From Zopfochytrium polystomum (Eukaryota > Chytridiomycota > Chytridiomycetes > Chytridiales > Chytridiaceae), in the NCBI GenBank assembly GCA_025765615.1, contig JAIVFJ010000564.1:1-24064 (forward strand): a stretch of DNA of 24,064 nucleotides, in the 5' to 3' direction. A program made the translations under genes and the position numbers. The first letter of the stretch is position 1; each line of letters begins with the position of its first letter. Of this stretch, positions 1 through 8,788 are shown one piece after another. The notes below the pieces were generated by a model, which saw nothing but the letters and a program-made list of their open reading frames with translations, was not told the DNA's origin and made no database searches.

Positions 1-467
1 AGAACTCCTGTCTGGCAAGCATGGCCGAGCGCACCCAGCGCACCCTCCCACCAGTCTCACCATTGATCATACCCTTGCTCAGGTTTTCTACCCACCCTTC
101 TCCTGGCCTTATCCTTCGAAATGATAATTGGTAGTTTTTTCAGTGCGTCTTTTGCAGGAACTTTTTCTGTTATATTTCGTCGCGATTTTGAAGCGAACGA
201 GTTGCGTTGGAAAGTGCCCAGTACTCCCCACCTCGAAGTCCACAGTGACCACCCACACTTTGAGCTCTCCCACCGGCACAAGGATGATGTGATACAATGT
301 TCTAAGTGTCACATCTCTAAGCTAGAATTGCAAGAGGATTCCGAATCTGCAAAAAAAACTGTGGGTCAATTAGTGGCAAGCAGGGAATATTGCGGGGTTT
401 TCCGAAAACTCCAGATCCAAAAAACACTTCTGCTCAGGAAATCTTTTGGAGGAGGCCGTCCACCACC

Positions 468-903
468 GTTTCGACGCCGAAATCATGTTCTACGCGTGTG
501 GTTTGCTTACTGGTCCTGCTCTCACGTTCTGGGCTTGGATCTGTGCAAGGTAAACTTGGCCTCAAAGAATTTCCGGTTTTTTTTTCATCAGCCCTCACTT
601 AGAAATTTTTCCAGGACGGTGGTGGACGGCTGTAGGAGTATGATAAACGTGTTGATCGGTCAAAAGTACATTAGAAAGGTGCTAACGTCGAGGTCCTGGC
701 GGAGGTTTCTATTAAGTAACCTTTGCAGGTCAAGGTTGGCCCAAAAAAAAAAATTGGTCCTCACTTATAATTTTTTTCTGGAAACACAGTCCAGCGCTGT
801 TTCAACGCCGGAATCGTATTCTACGCATGTGGTTTGCTAACTGGTCCTGCCCTTATGTCCTGGGCTCGGGTCTGTGCAAGGTAAACTTGGGCTCAAAGAT
901 TTT
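468..903 (+). repeat. Diverged repeat, two clear copies (468-572 and 799-903)
   Basis: Two stretches of about 105 bp, 331 bp apart, share the same order of words: GTTTCRACGCCG, TTCTACGC.TGTGGTTTGCT, ACTGGTCCTGC, CTGTGCAAGGTAAACTTGG and CTCAAAGA. Between them, 720-787 carries a weaker echo (TTTGCAGGTCAAGGTTGGCC, then CCTCACTTA followed by T-rich sequence) of the end of copy 1 and its flank at 589-617, so this may be a decayed tandem array. No terminal structure or target-site duplication is visible. The plus-strand ORF running over the area follows the repeat and shows no protein character, so I do not call it a gene. Confidence 0.6.
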
Positions 904-1281
904 CGCAAGCACCGTTTTGATGACCACCCTATCTCGAGGAAGCCTTCCCAGCACCCGCAAAAGCGGCGACACAACGAGGATGGCCGTCTTGTGCGTCGCC
1001 GACCCAGCCAAAATCGAAAGTAAGGCCGTGTACGACACCCACGAAAGCCCCAGAGCGCCCAGTCGCTCATAAACCCTGCGCGATCCGAGCTCGCGCCAGT
1101 CTATTAGGGGCAGGTACGCTGTGGTGCCGAAGAGCGAGGACGAGTCCGGCGGCCTCCGCATCGATGACGACGAGGATGTCCTGACGAGGGCGGACTCGAC
1201 CAGGGCCAGTCCAGCCAGGCTGCCGGCGCAGATTGCGGTGTTGACGATCACCACCAGCGAGAGGCGGGCGAAGACCGCCAT
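853..1281 (-). CDS. Possible small membrane protein, 142 aa, unrecognised
   Basis: The frame opens at an ATG at 1281 and runs to 853. The predicted N-terminus (MAVFARLSLVVIVNTAICAG) has a short polar start and a long hydrophobic run, like a signal peptide or first membrane helix. A Ser-rich loop (SSSSSMRRPPDSSS) follows, then a second hydrophobic stretch around residues 80-105 (LSWVSYTALLSILAG). The C-terminal residues lie inside the diverged repeat (799-903), so the true end may be elsewhere or the last part may be repeat-derived. I recognise no family. In GC-rich DNA an open frame of this length can arise by chance, so the gene call rests only on the ordered hydrophobic and polar pattern. 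Confidence 0.3.
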   Translation of the reverse strand: MAVFARLSLVVIVNTAICAGSLAGLALVESALVRTSSSSSMRRPPDSSSLFGTTAYLPLIDWRELGSRRVYERLGALGLSWVSYTALLSILAGSATHKTAILVVSPLLRVLGRLPRDRVVIKTVLAKIFEPKFTLHRPEPRT

Positions 1282-1350
1282 CGTCGGCGGGTGGACGGAT
1301 TGATGGCAATTTCTATTGAGTTGGTTTTTTGGCCTTGGCGCGCCAACCTT

Positions 1351-1396
1351 GCACACACACCCAAACACACAACACCCACACACACACACACACAAT
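1351..1396. repeat. (CA)n-rich microsatellite
   Basis: Interrupted CA repeats ending in an uninterrupted run of CA dinucleotides just before ATGCACACCC. The minus-strand Cys/Val-rich ORF starts here are translations of this repeat. Confidence 0.85.
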
Positions 1397-1726
1397 GCAC
1401 ACCCACATTTTCATACGCGTCGCAGTCGCCGCGCAAGACGGCGAGATAGTCGAACAAGTTAACTTCAACTGTGTGGGAGGACTCTCAATTGTGTGACTTG
1501 GCCACCCGCACTCTGCAAACTGATCTTGAACGCCAATCAACTTCCGTGCACGGCTTCTCGCCCGGCGTCAGACGTGACAATCGAATGATCGGTGGTGATC
1601 GGTGGTGACGCGGGCTGCGCCCGCGGGGTATTTGACGGTGGTGACGAAGACCACCAGGGCCCGCCGATGTTGCGGCCCCACCTCCCGCCACCACTAGTGT
1701 GGGGCCTGCCGCCTGCAGACCCGCTA

Positions 1727-3057
1727 ATGACCCGTACCACCACGCCCTGCCGCTGCTGCAGCGCCAGCGGCCCGCCGCACGACTTCTGGCGCTGCTGCGA
1801 CATGGACCTCGGGTGGGACGGCGACTGGAAGGGCGGGAACATCGACTCGGACTCCCTCCACGTGCTCGCGGGGAAGATCCGCCGCGAGACCGCGGCGCAG
1901 TGGGCATATTTTGAGGAGTACGTGCTGCGCTTTGTCGGGCGGCTGTCGCGTCGCGCGTGGGATCGCGCGGTGCGGAGAGCGAAGGAACGAGCGATGGAGG
2001 GGGTGAAGGCGGAGGTGGATCGGCTGAGGGAGTTGGACGGGGTCTCGGGAAGATCGACGTCCTCACGGCCGGCCGCTTGGACAGCGTCGTCGTCGCTCCT
2101 TGGCGCGGCAGAGGAGGAAGCCTGGATCCACGCCCTCGTGGCGGAGGCTCGACCCAGGGTTATCGAGGAGTTCTACGTTAACATGCTGCCCATCGAGATC
2201 GGCAACTACTGAAGCCTGCTGCTAAAGTGTCGGCGCTACGCTGGCCTCATGGAACTGTGCCTGATGCACTGCCCGAAAGAGTTTGGCAAGGTCGGCTACC
2301 TCACCATCGATGAACGATGGGTCGAACCGGGCGACACGCAGCGCCGGCCGGGCTTGCACATTGAGGCCCACTGCGATGTGCTGGCGGAAGACGCTGAGGT
2401 CCGCAGCAGCGGCGATGCTAGCCCAGACGATGCACCTCCGGCTCGAAGAATTTGGGGGAAGCGGCGTTTGTAAGAGCAATCCCCGTTTTTGCTGTTGGTC
2501 ATCACCCGTTTTGCAAAGCATCTTATACATTCCCATCTGTTGGTTTGCTCAATTTTCACCGCGATTCAGGGCGGGACATCCTGACCATCGAGGGCGGACA
2601 CTTTCTAGCTTCCAACGTCTCGGCATCGTGCCGCGTGTGCGACTGCGTCCTTCGAGACCCCTGCAGTGTCGTCGGTCCCCACGGCAGCGTGGAGCACCTC
2701 CGCAGCCTGCTGGTCTGCGGCGCCCCGGCCTCGCTCGTGCCGATTCCCGTCCGGGAACCACGGACGGACGATCCCAACAGTTCGACGCCCCCACAGACGC
2801 AGGGCGACGCGCCGCTCGGCGCAAGGACGACGGCGACAGCGGGGACGAGCACGGCGCATCGAGCCGCAAAACGCTCGCGGCACACGAGCTTGTGTGGATG
2901 ACGGACCGCACGCCGCACGAGGCGCTGCCGACCCGCAAGCGCGTGTTCCGCCAGTTCTTCCGGCTCGTCACGAGCAATGTCACGGTGTGGTAGGCCGACC
3001 ACTCGACGCGCAACGACGAGCGCGGCGTCGTGCCCCCGAATGTCTTGCATGTTTGCT
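1727..3057 (+). pseudogene. Broken gene of an unnamed protein family (QRRPGLH ... TDRTPHE ... RQFFRLVT)
   Basis: Several protein-like blocks follow each other on the plus strand in GC-rich DNA. The first block (ATG 1727 to TGA 2210-2212) has helical, charged sequence (AQWAYFEEYVLRFVGRLSRR) and ends EEFYVNMLPIEIGNY. The same frame continues directly past the TGA with SLLLKCRRYAGLMELCL, GYLTIDERWVEP and GDTQRRPGLHIE, so the TGA looks like a nonsense mutation, perhaps of a Trp codon. The frame then changes. A GT..AG intron (2470-2569, 100 bp) fits between the GGSGV and RDILTIEGGHFLASN blocks. After another frame change come ELVWMTDRTPHEALP and RQFFRLVTSNVTVW, then an in-frame TAG (2991-2993) followed by ADHSTRNDERGVVPP. 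The blocks feel like one conserved family, and the His-containing motifs (PGLH, TPHE, DHS) could bind metal, but I cannot name it. The 3' end is uncertain. Extra introns, rather than frameshifts, could explain one of the breaks. Confidence 0.45.
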
Positions 3058-3444
3058 CGTCCCCTCGGGCCTCTTTTTACAAGCCGGCCAACGTGTGGGA
3101 CAGCTCAAACCATGTGACTTATCAAGCAACTCCCAAAGTGGGAGAATCTCAGGTCAATTTCAATAATATTGATCAATCCCAGAATCGGCTAAAAATTGAC
3201 CAAATCTATATTCATATAATTATCAATTTCAATTTACCAGACCACCACTATTTCCTACAATCTCCGCCCACCTTTGTTCCATTGAAATGGTGCATTCTGC
3301 GTGGTACTCTTTCAACTTGCATGATAGCATGCGGGATTGCTGAGGTGAGAGTGGCGAGTGGTGGTTTCGGGCGGGTGTTTTAAGAGTACAAGGGGAACCT
3401 TTCATAGGACCAGACTGTATGTAGCATAGAGATGGTAGACGGAT
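3058..3444. other. Gene-poor spacer
   Basis: Composition drops sharply from GC-rich to AT-rich near 3110. An open plus-strand frame continues from the broken gene to 3383 but loses protein character. I see no RNA gene, repeat or promoter motif here. Confidence 0.5.
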
Positions 3445-3461
3445 TTAGGGTTAGGGTTAGG
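3445..3461 (+). repeat. Interstitial telomeric repeat, 5' side of the LINE fragment
   Basis: TTAGGGTTAGGGTTAGG, almost three telomere units in the same orientation as the terminal array. It directly abuts the first base of the retrotransposon-derived sequence. Confidence 0.85.
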
Positions 3462-4902
3462 TTGCAGGACAAGTGCCTGCGGCAGGCGCTGTCACTGGGG
3501 AAGACCTCCTCAGGGGCGGCCCTGCATCTGATGTTTGGAGTGGTCCCTGTGGCAGCCAGGAACAGGATGCTGAACGCCAGATACTTTTTCAGACTGCACC
3601 ACATTCAGGATGCTCGCAACACAATGGCTCAGATGTACAGGCACATGGTGGAAAAGATAGCTTCAGGGCCTCTGTGGGACAGTCCTTGACAAAGTTTTCG
3701 CTTGACTATACGGATATTCAGGATTTCTTGAACTCGGTGAGGCGGCCCTCCTTTGTGGAGTTGCCACTTGTGGTTCCCACAACCAAGGCCTATGACATTG
3801 AGTTGCCAGTGGTGAGAACAAAGAACATTGAGGCTGCAGACATGCTGGCAATGCACAAGCGGGCTTTGGTGAGGTGCCAGCAGAAATCCTCCCCCACTGG
3901 GGTGGCTCAGGCTTTGGAGGTGCCTTCACACATGGGGCCATGCCAAGTTATTCGATCTGGTGCGGCATTTAACAGGAAGTGGCTCAGACACCTGCTGATG
4001 TGGATGGCTGGGATGGTAGCATTTCACCAACAGTGTGCAAGGGCTGACTGCGCAGAGAAATGCACTAGGAGGCACGTTTTGGAGTGTTCAGGTGTTAAGG
4101 ACAGGCTGGAGAGGCTGCATCCTGAGTTGATTCCCACTGCAGAGCAACAAAATTTGAACATTTCAGCAGTGGATTTGGGCCTAAGGTCGCTGGTCTTTTG
4201 GGCCCCCTACAGTGCCAAAGCTGAGGACAAGATCTCTAAGGAGACTCGCATTGCCTCAAAGAAGATGGGAATGAAGCTGGCCAGAATGATCATGCAGATG
4301 CGCATTGAGTGTGGAGGACTTATGAATTTCACTGATGCTTCAGAGACAACAGCAGCAGAGGAGGCAAAGGTCGTGGTGGAGGCAGGTCGTGTGGACCGAC
4401 AGGATATGAGCATTCAGGAACGGATGGCAGCAGCCAGGGTGCGCAAGCTTGCACGATCCGTCATCATCACCACCTATGATCCAGTACGGAACAAACAGTG
4501 GCGGGAGTCAAGGAAGAAGTGGAAGAAGAAGGAAACTGAGGGTGTTGAGGGGACGGTGGACGGCAATGGGCATGTGGACTCTGATTCAGAGGAGGAGGCT
4601 GGAACTGGGTGACAGTTTGTGCAGTGTTTCAGGTGCAGTCCTTCGAACCTCATTTGTTATCTATTTGTTTTCTTGTTGTTAAATTTCATTCACCTCTGTG
4701 GATCCTCTCCTCTTTTTCTTTTTTGACCTAGTTGCTGTCCTTTGTTTTTCTCTTCTGCCTTTTGATTCTCTACTTGGCACCTCTTTCTTGCCTCTGGACA
4801 TGTTTCTCCTATTTCATATGTACGCACTTTTTAACTTTCAAAGTTGCAGATTCCTCACCCCTTCCCTCGGGGGGGGTTGGAGTGAATAAATCCCGTTGAA
4901 AA
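3462..4902 (+). mobile_element. 5'-truncated non-LTR retrotransposon (C-terminal ORF part and 3' UTR)
   Basis: The sequence starts inside a coding region. An opening block (KCLRQALSLGKTSSGAAL, then an Arg/Leu-rich run to PLWDS near 3683) resembles the region after the reverse transcriptase of LINE-type elements. A frame change near 3680 moves into SLTKFSLDYTDIQDFL, which stays open to the TGA at 4610-4612. This part contains a candidate zinc-binding motif (CARADCAEKCTRRHVLEC, about 4034-4089), of the kind often found at the C-terminus of LINE polyproteins, and a Lys/Glu-rich tail. A T-rich 3' UTR of about 290 bp ends with AATAAA (4885-4890). There is no poly(A) tail; the element passes directly into a TTAGGG word. 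The RT core and endonuclease are missing, so it cannot move by itself. The family is inferred from layout, not from a catalytic motif. Confidence 0.6.
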
Positions 4903-4912
4903 GTTAGGGTTA
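4903..4912 (+). repeat. Interstitial telomeric repeat, 3' side of the LINE fragment
   Basis: GTTAGGGTTA, a bit more than one telomere unit, same orientation as the copy at 3445-3461 and as the chromosome end. It directly follows the element's 3' terminus. Confidence 0.6.
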
Positions 4913-6515
4913 CACTGCGCGGCCAAACAGGGAAAGATTGTTGGGTAGTGCAAAACACTTGAAAAATGTCATGCATCCACCGAGCCCAACTTCGCCCGCA
5001 CTGCGGTCGATCAGCTGCGATGTCAGCGAGGAGTCATTACTGTATTAAGCAGCGGAATGACGCGAACGCCATCATCGATGCCGTTCGGATAGTTTCGACT
5101 CTTGCTGCAGTTTCAAAACAAAAAAAAGAAAAACTAAGGCAATTCTGACGGAGTCTGGCGCGGCCTCGGACAGCGACTGCGACGCGGTTGGAAGCTCGGC
5201 ACCACCGTTGCCCGAGGAGGCGAGGCGACCGAGAGATGGCGCCTGTCGCGGGGGGCAAGGGCTGGTGGTGGCTCGTTACCCACGCTGTCCCCGCCTTCCC
5301 ACCGCCCCTGGCTTGCATTCGTCCGCTCGCCGCATCGCTCGCAACTGCTCGCCTCACCCTTGGTCCTCTTCGCGTAGAAAAAGTTCGAGCACCAATACTC
5401 CAGCCGGTTGTAGGCGATAGTGGTTCTGTCACGGAGTGTGACAAGTTTCTCACGACAAATGCGGTCGGTTTGCAACAGCTAGCAATCCTCATCGAGCTGT
5501 CCATCTTCAATATTTCATACCTTGATATTTGGAAACTGTTTACGGCGAGTAAAAATTCACTGTTGCCCATACTGCTCGCCCGCTTAACAGCTATTTTTGA
5601 CGTCCAGTTCAGGAGGCAACTGATATTCAAAGGTTTCCTCCCAGCCACGCTCCCTGTGGGCCTAATGATATCTTTGTGAAAGGGGTCTCGCAAAATCAAA
5701 TAGACGGGCCGAAATGGGCTGCACCAGAACCTGAACCTGTCGCGTCACCGGGAAACCTCCTATCGTTACCGCCGCCCCCGTTCGTCGTGCCAGGGCCTTC
5801 AGATATTCAATCTGAGTGTGAATGAACAGTTTGCACTATGTATGTACAACCAACCTTGCGTGGGGTCCTCTCCGGCCGCCCCCCCCTTCACGAACACAAA
5901 ACTGTCGGCCCGTCGGAAAAGCGATCGCGGGGTAATATTAACATTCTTACAGTAATCAACAGCCCGTTCTTCTTTTTTCTTCAAAGGACAGCTACTTCTC
6001 GCTATCGTCGCTCTTGGCGACTATCACCCCATTTGACTGAGGCGGCCTAACACACGCCCGACCGTCCTGGTCGTCCTGGTCGGCTGGCCGCCAACGGAAA
6101 CCCCTCACCCCGAGTCAACCACCTGCTAGATTTTCATCCCAATGCCCATCCCTGCGGAAGCGCCAGCCAGAGATGCACCCCCCCACCCTACCCAGCCATC
6201 CGCCGTCGCGCGGCGAGGCCGACCGTCGCCTCCCGCTGCCGCTAGGACACAGCGGGGTCCGGGTGAGGTAAAAAATGGAGGGAAACGGCCGCGCGTGTAT
6301 TTTCCATCTTAATCCATTTTTGTTTTGAGGTGTTGCGGGGAAAATAGTTACATGCAGCTCTATATTTATTAATAAACGCCGAACTGAATTTTGCCACGAA
6401 CGGGAAAGTGGGAGCAAGAAATCTGGCGGGGCTGGTGGACGGAGGGGATGTGGGTGGTTTCAGTTTATATAATCAGACATTAATACATGCATATTTTTGG
6501 TTCATCACTATTTGC

Positions 6516-6539
6516 TTTTTTTTTTTTTTTTTTTTTTTT
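6516..6539 (+). repeat. Poly(T) tract, 24 bases
   Basis: An uninterrupted T24 followed by CAG. It could be the reverse complement of a retroposon poly(A) tail, or the pyrimidine tract of a 3' splice site. I see no matching target-site duplication. Confidence 0.9.
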
Positions 6540-7864
6540 CAGAGGCCGAAGCCGTTGTTGCACGCACATTCGTCCATGCTCGTTTGGGACAGCACGCAAG
6601 ATGCCCGCGCTATGGACTGAAAACTTTTACTTATATTTAAAATGTTGGCGTTTGCTTTGTGTGTGACAATGACTCGAGCGGGGCGGAAAATCAACCTGCG
6701 CTGGCTTTAACGCTTTCGTTATTTATGAATATTACATATTTCCCTGATTGCGGCTCTTCCTCATCCCCAAGCGCGTGCTATTCGCAGCAAGCGCAAACGT
6801 CTGCAGTAACCCCTGTTGAGCTCGTAGTGAAAAAAGAAAAAAAAAGGGCGAGCTTGCCGCAAGGTCGTTACAAAGTGGGGGTACTTGGCGCGTTGTGACG
6901 CGGCGCTGGAGAAACGTGGTGGTGTGAGGAAGAGTTCCATGGCCACTGGCAAAAATCAAAAGTGCGCGGACCGGAAAGAAAATGCGCTTAGGAAGCTTGG
7001 GAAATGGGAGGGGGCAGGGGGCTGGTGAAGATGCAAGACTACCGGCTCGGCGGGCGAGTAACCCTGAAGAATGATGGGAGGAAGGGATTCGTTGGGTCTT
7101 TTTTCTGCAATTCGCATCGCCGGTGCCGCGTCGGAGACCCTGATTGCGACAGGATGGGCAGGGCAGGGCAGGGGGAAACCCTGCAAACGATGAACTCAGC
7201 CACCAGGGTAGTAGTTTCCCAATGCGGCGGTGAACGAAAGAGTAGCGAGATCCACTCGCCCTGCATCTCACGTTCCCCCTTATATTTTCAATAAGAAATA
7301 GTCCGTCATAACAACAAGCAATAGTCGTCGCCCCGCCGTGCGACACCAGGCGGCGTTGGATTTGATATGCTCCTATCTCTCGAACCATAAGCACCCGTCC
7401 CCGCGTAGAGGGCCGCGGGCCGAGCTGGACGCCAAAAACGGCCTGCCACAGAGCGCAGGCTGGAGCCCCCCGCACAGTAAGCGATGGAGGCGAGTGGGGG
7501 GTGCCTGGCGCTGGTCCTGCCACCCTTTAGTGGGTGGGGGGAGGGCACCGACGGTTCGGCGACGGCGGTTTGGCTCCGGGAAAAATGCGAATGCATGGCG
7601 AACAGCAAGCAGCAAGAAAGCAAGCGACGTGCCATTGTCCGCACGCTGGGATGTCATTGGCCGCCGCCGCCGCCGCCGACGGGGACCGCCGGGCAAGCGG
7701 CAAGCGGCGCAGGCGCGGCCTGTTCCTGAGTAGGATGCCGATCGCGCGGCAGCCCGCAGTGACGCTGAGTGAAAGCCAGAGAACGAGAGAGAGCTCCTTG
7801 CATAAAGTGTGTGTGAGGGTGTGTGTGTTCTGCGTCTGGTTGGATAAAAAAAGGAGAAAAAGAC

Positions 7865-7891
<27 letters not shown>
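7865..7891 (+). repeat. Poly(A) tract, 27 bases
   Basis: An uninterrupted A27 preceded by purine-rich sequence and by a GTGTGTG stretch (7806-7828). A retroposon tail is possible, but no head or target-site duplication was found. Confidence 0.9.
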
Positions 7892-7895
<4 letters not shown>

Positions 7896-7963
7896 TTTCG
7901 TCGACAAGGTGAGTGGAGAGTCGAGATCGATCTGAACGCAGCCCCCCTCCGTCCCTCGCCCAG

Positions 7964-8006
7964 ATCCATCCATCCATCCATCCATCCATCCATCCATCCA
8001 TCCATC
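7964..8006 (+). repeat. (ATCC)n tetranucleotide microsatellite
   Basis: About ten near-perfect ATCC units with one ATCT variant. The minus-strand ORFs beginning with repeated MDGW are translations of this microsatellite. Confidence 0.9.
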
Positions 8007-8788
8007 TATCCAGCCATGAGATCGCCTTCCGTCCGCCCCGCCTCCCTTCTTTTACAGGCTTGCCAGCACCGTGGACACATTGCTCAGATGGATCAGTCGA
8101 CGTCTTTATCAGTTCGGATCACGCGCAGTACAAAATTTTGCGAACAACCAACCGCGAGAGACAAACGACTTGCAGTCCATCCATTCATCCAACCACACAG
8201 CCCTTCGAACCTCTCTCCCTGCATGATCACCGGACCACCCCTGACGCATCGATGCTCAGATGGATGGCAACTTCAATGCAACAACGACACAGTGAGCGAG
8301 CAAACCTCTGTCCCTTGTTTGAAGTCAACGCCACTAACCAGCTGACTGTACCACACCCCTTCCAACAAACAGCATCCCCTCTCTCTGCAAGAATCAAGAT
8401 TTTGTTCCTCATTGACAAGGATCAACAGCGGTGAGCAATCTGGGGGCAGGGGGCCAATGTGATAATCAGCACACATCTTTAATCGTTTCATTTGCTCTCC
8501 TATAAACTCTTGAACACCAATGGTCCCATCAAATGAATATCTCAGGCTCACTCCCCACAGCTGCATCCCTATTTGCTCTTTTTTTCCCCTCGTTTTCTTT
8601 GCACTAATCAGGTTCTGCAAACTGACCAGTCAACTCCTTCTAAACTAACACTGAGTGGTTCCGGAATCCCTCAGTCTCTACGACAGTCTCCCTTCAAAAG
8701 CTCTTTCTCAAACATTTTTTAATTTCACCAAATCTAACTTTCAAATCTTCTTTGCAGAGCCTATCACCGATTGTGCTTTCGTAGAAGA

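Larger units (their letters stand above)
4913..8788. other. Long stretch without a supportable gene; simple repeats
   Basis: Composition shifts repeatedly between GC-rich and AT-rich blocks. Open frames exist on both strands but compete with each other. At 5134-5699 plausible peptides appear on opposite strands (plus: AILIELSIFNISYLDIWKLF; minus: REKLVTLRDRTTIAYNRLEY), and I cannot choose between them. A T24 run ending in CAG (6516-6542) and an A27 run occur. Just before the NLR gene, a pyrimidine-rich tract ending in TTCTTTGCAG (to 8758) looks like a 3' splice site, so that gene may have a 5' UTR intron in this stretch. Confidence 0.4.

Noticed and set aside
121..840. 239-aa plus-strand ORF
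   Set aside because: Runs through the diverged repeats and several homopolymers, with no domain-like sequence and an unlikely composition.
5037..5699. 220-aa minus and 163-aa plus ORFs
   Set aside because: They overlap on opposite strands; each has plausible short stretches but no recognisable domain or splice support, so neither is called.
6516..6620. T24-CAG as a 3' splice site with a coding exon after it
   Set aside because: The tract looks like an ideal acceptor, but no upstream exon or domain-like downstream peptide supports a gene.
7373..8005. Minus-strand ORFs beginning with repeated MDGW and containing poly-Phe
   Set aside because: Translations of the ATCC microsatellite and the A27 tract.
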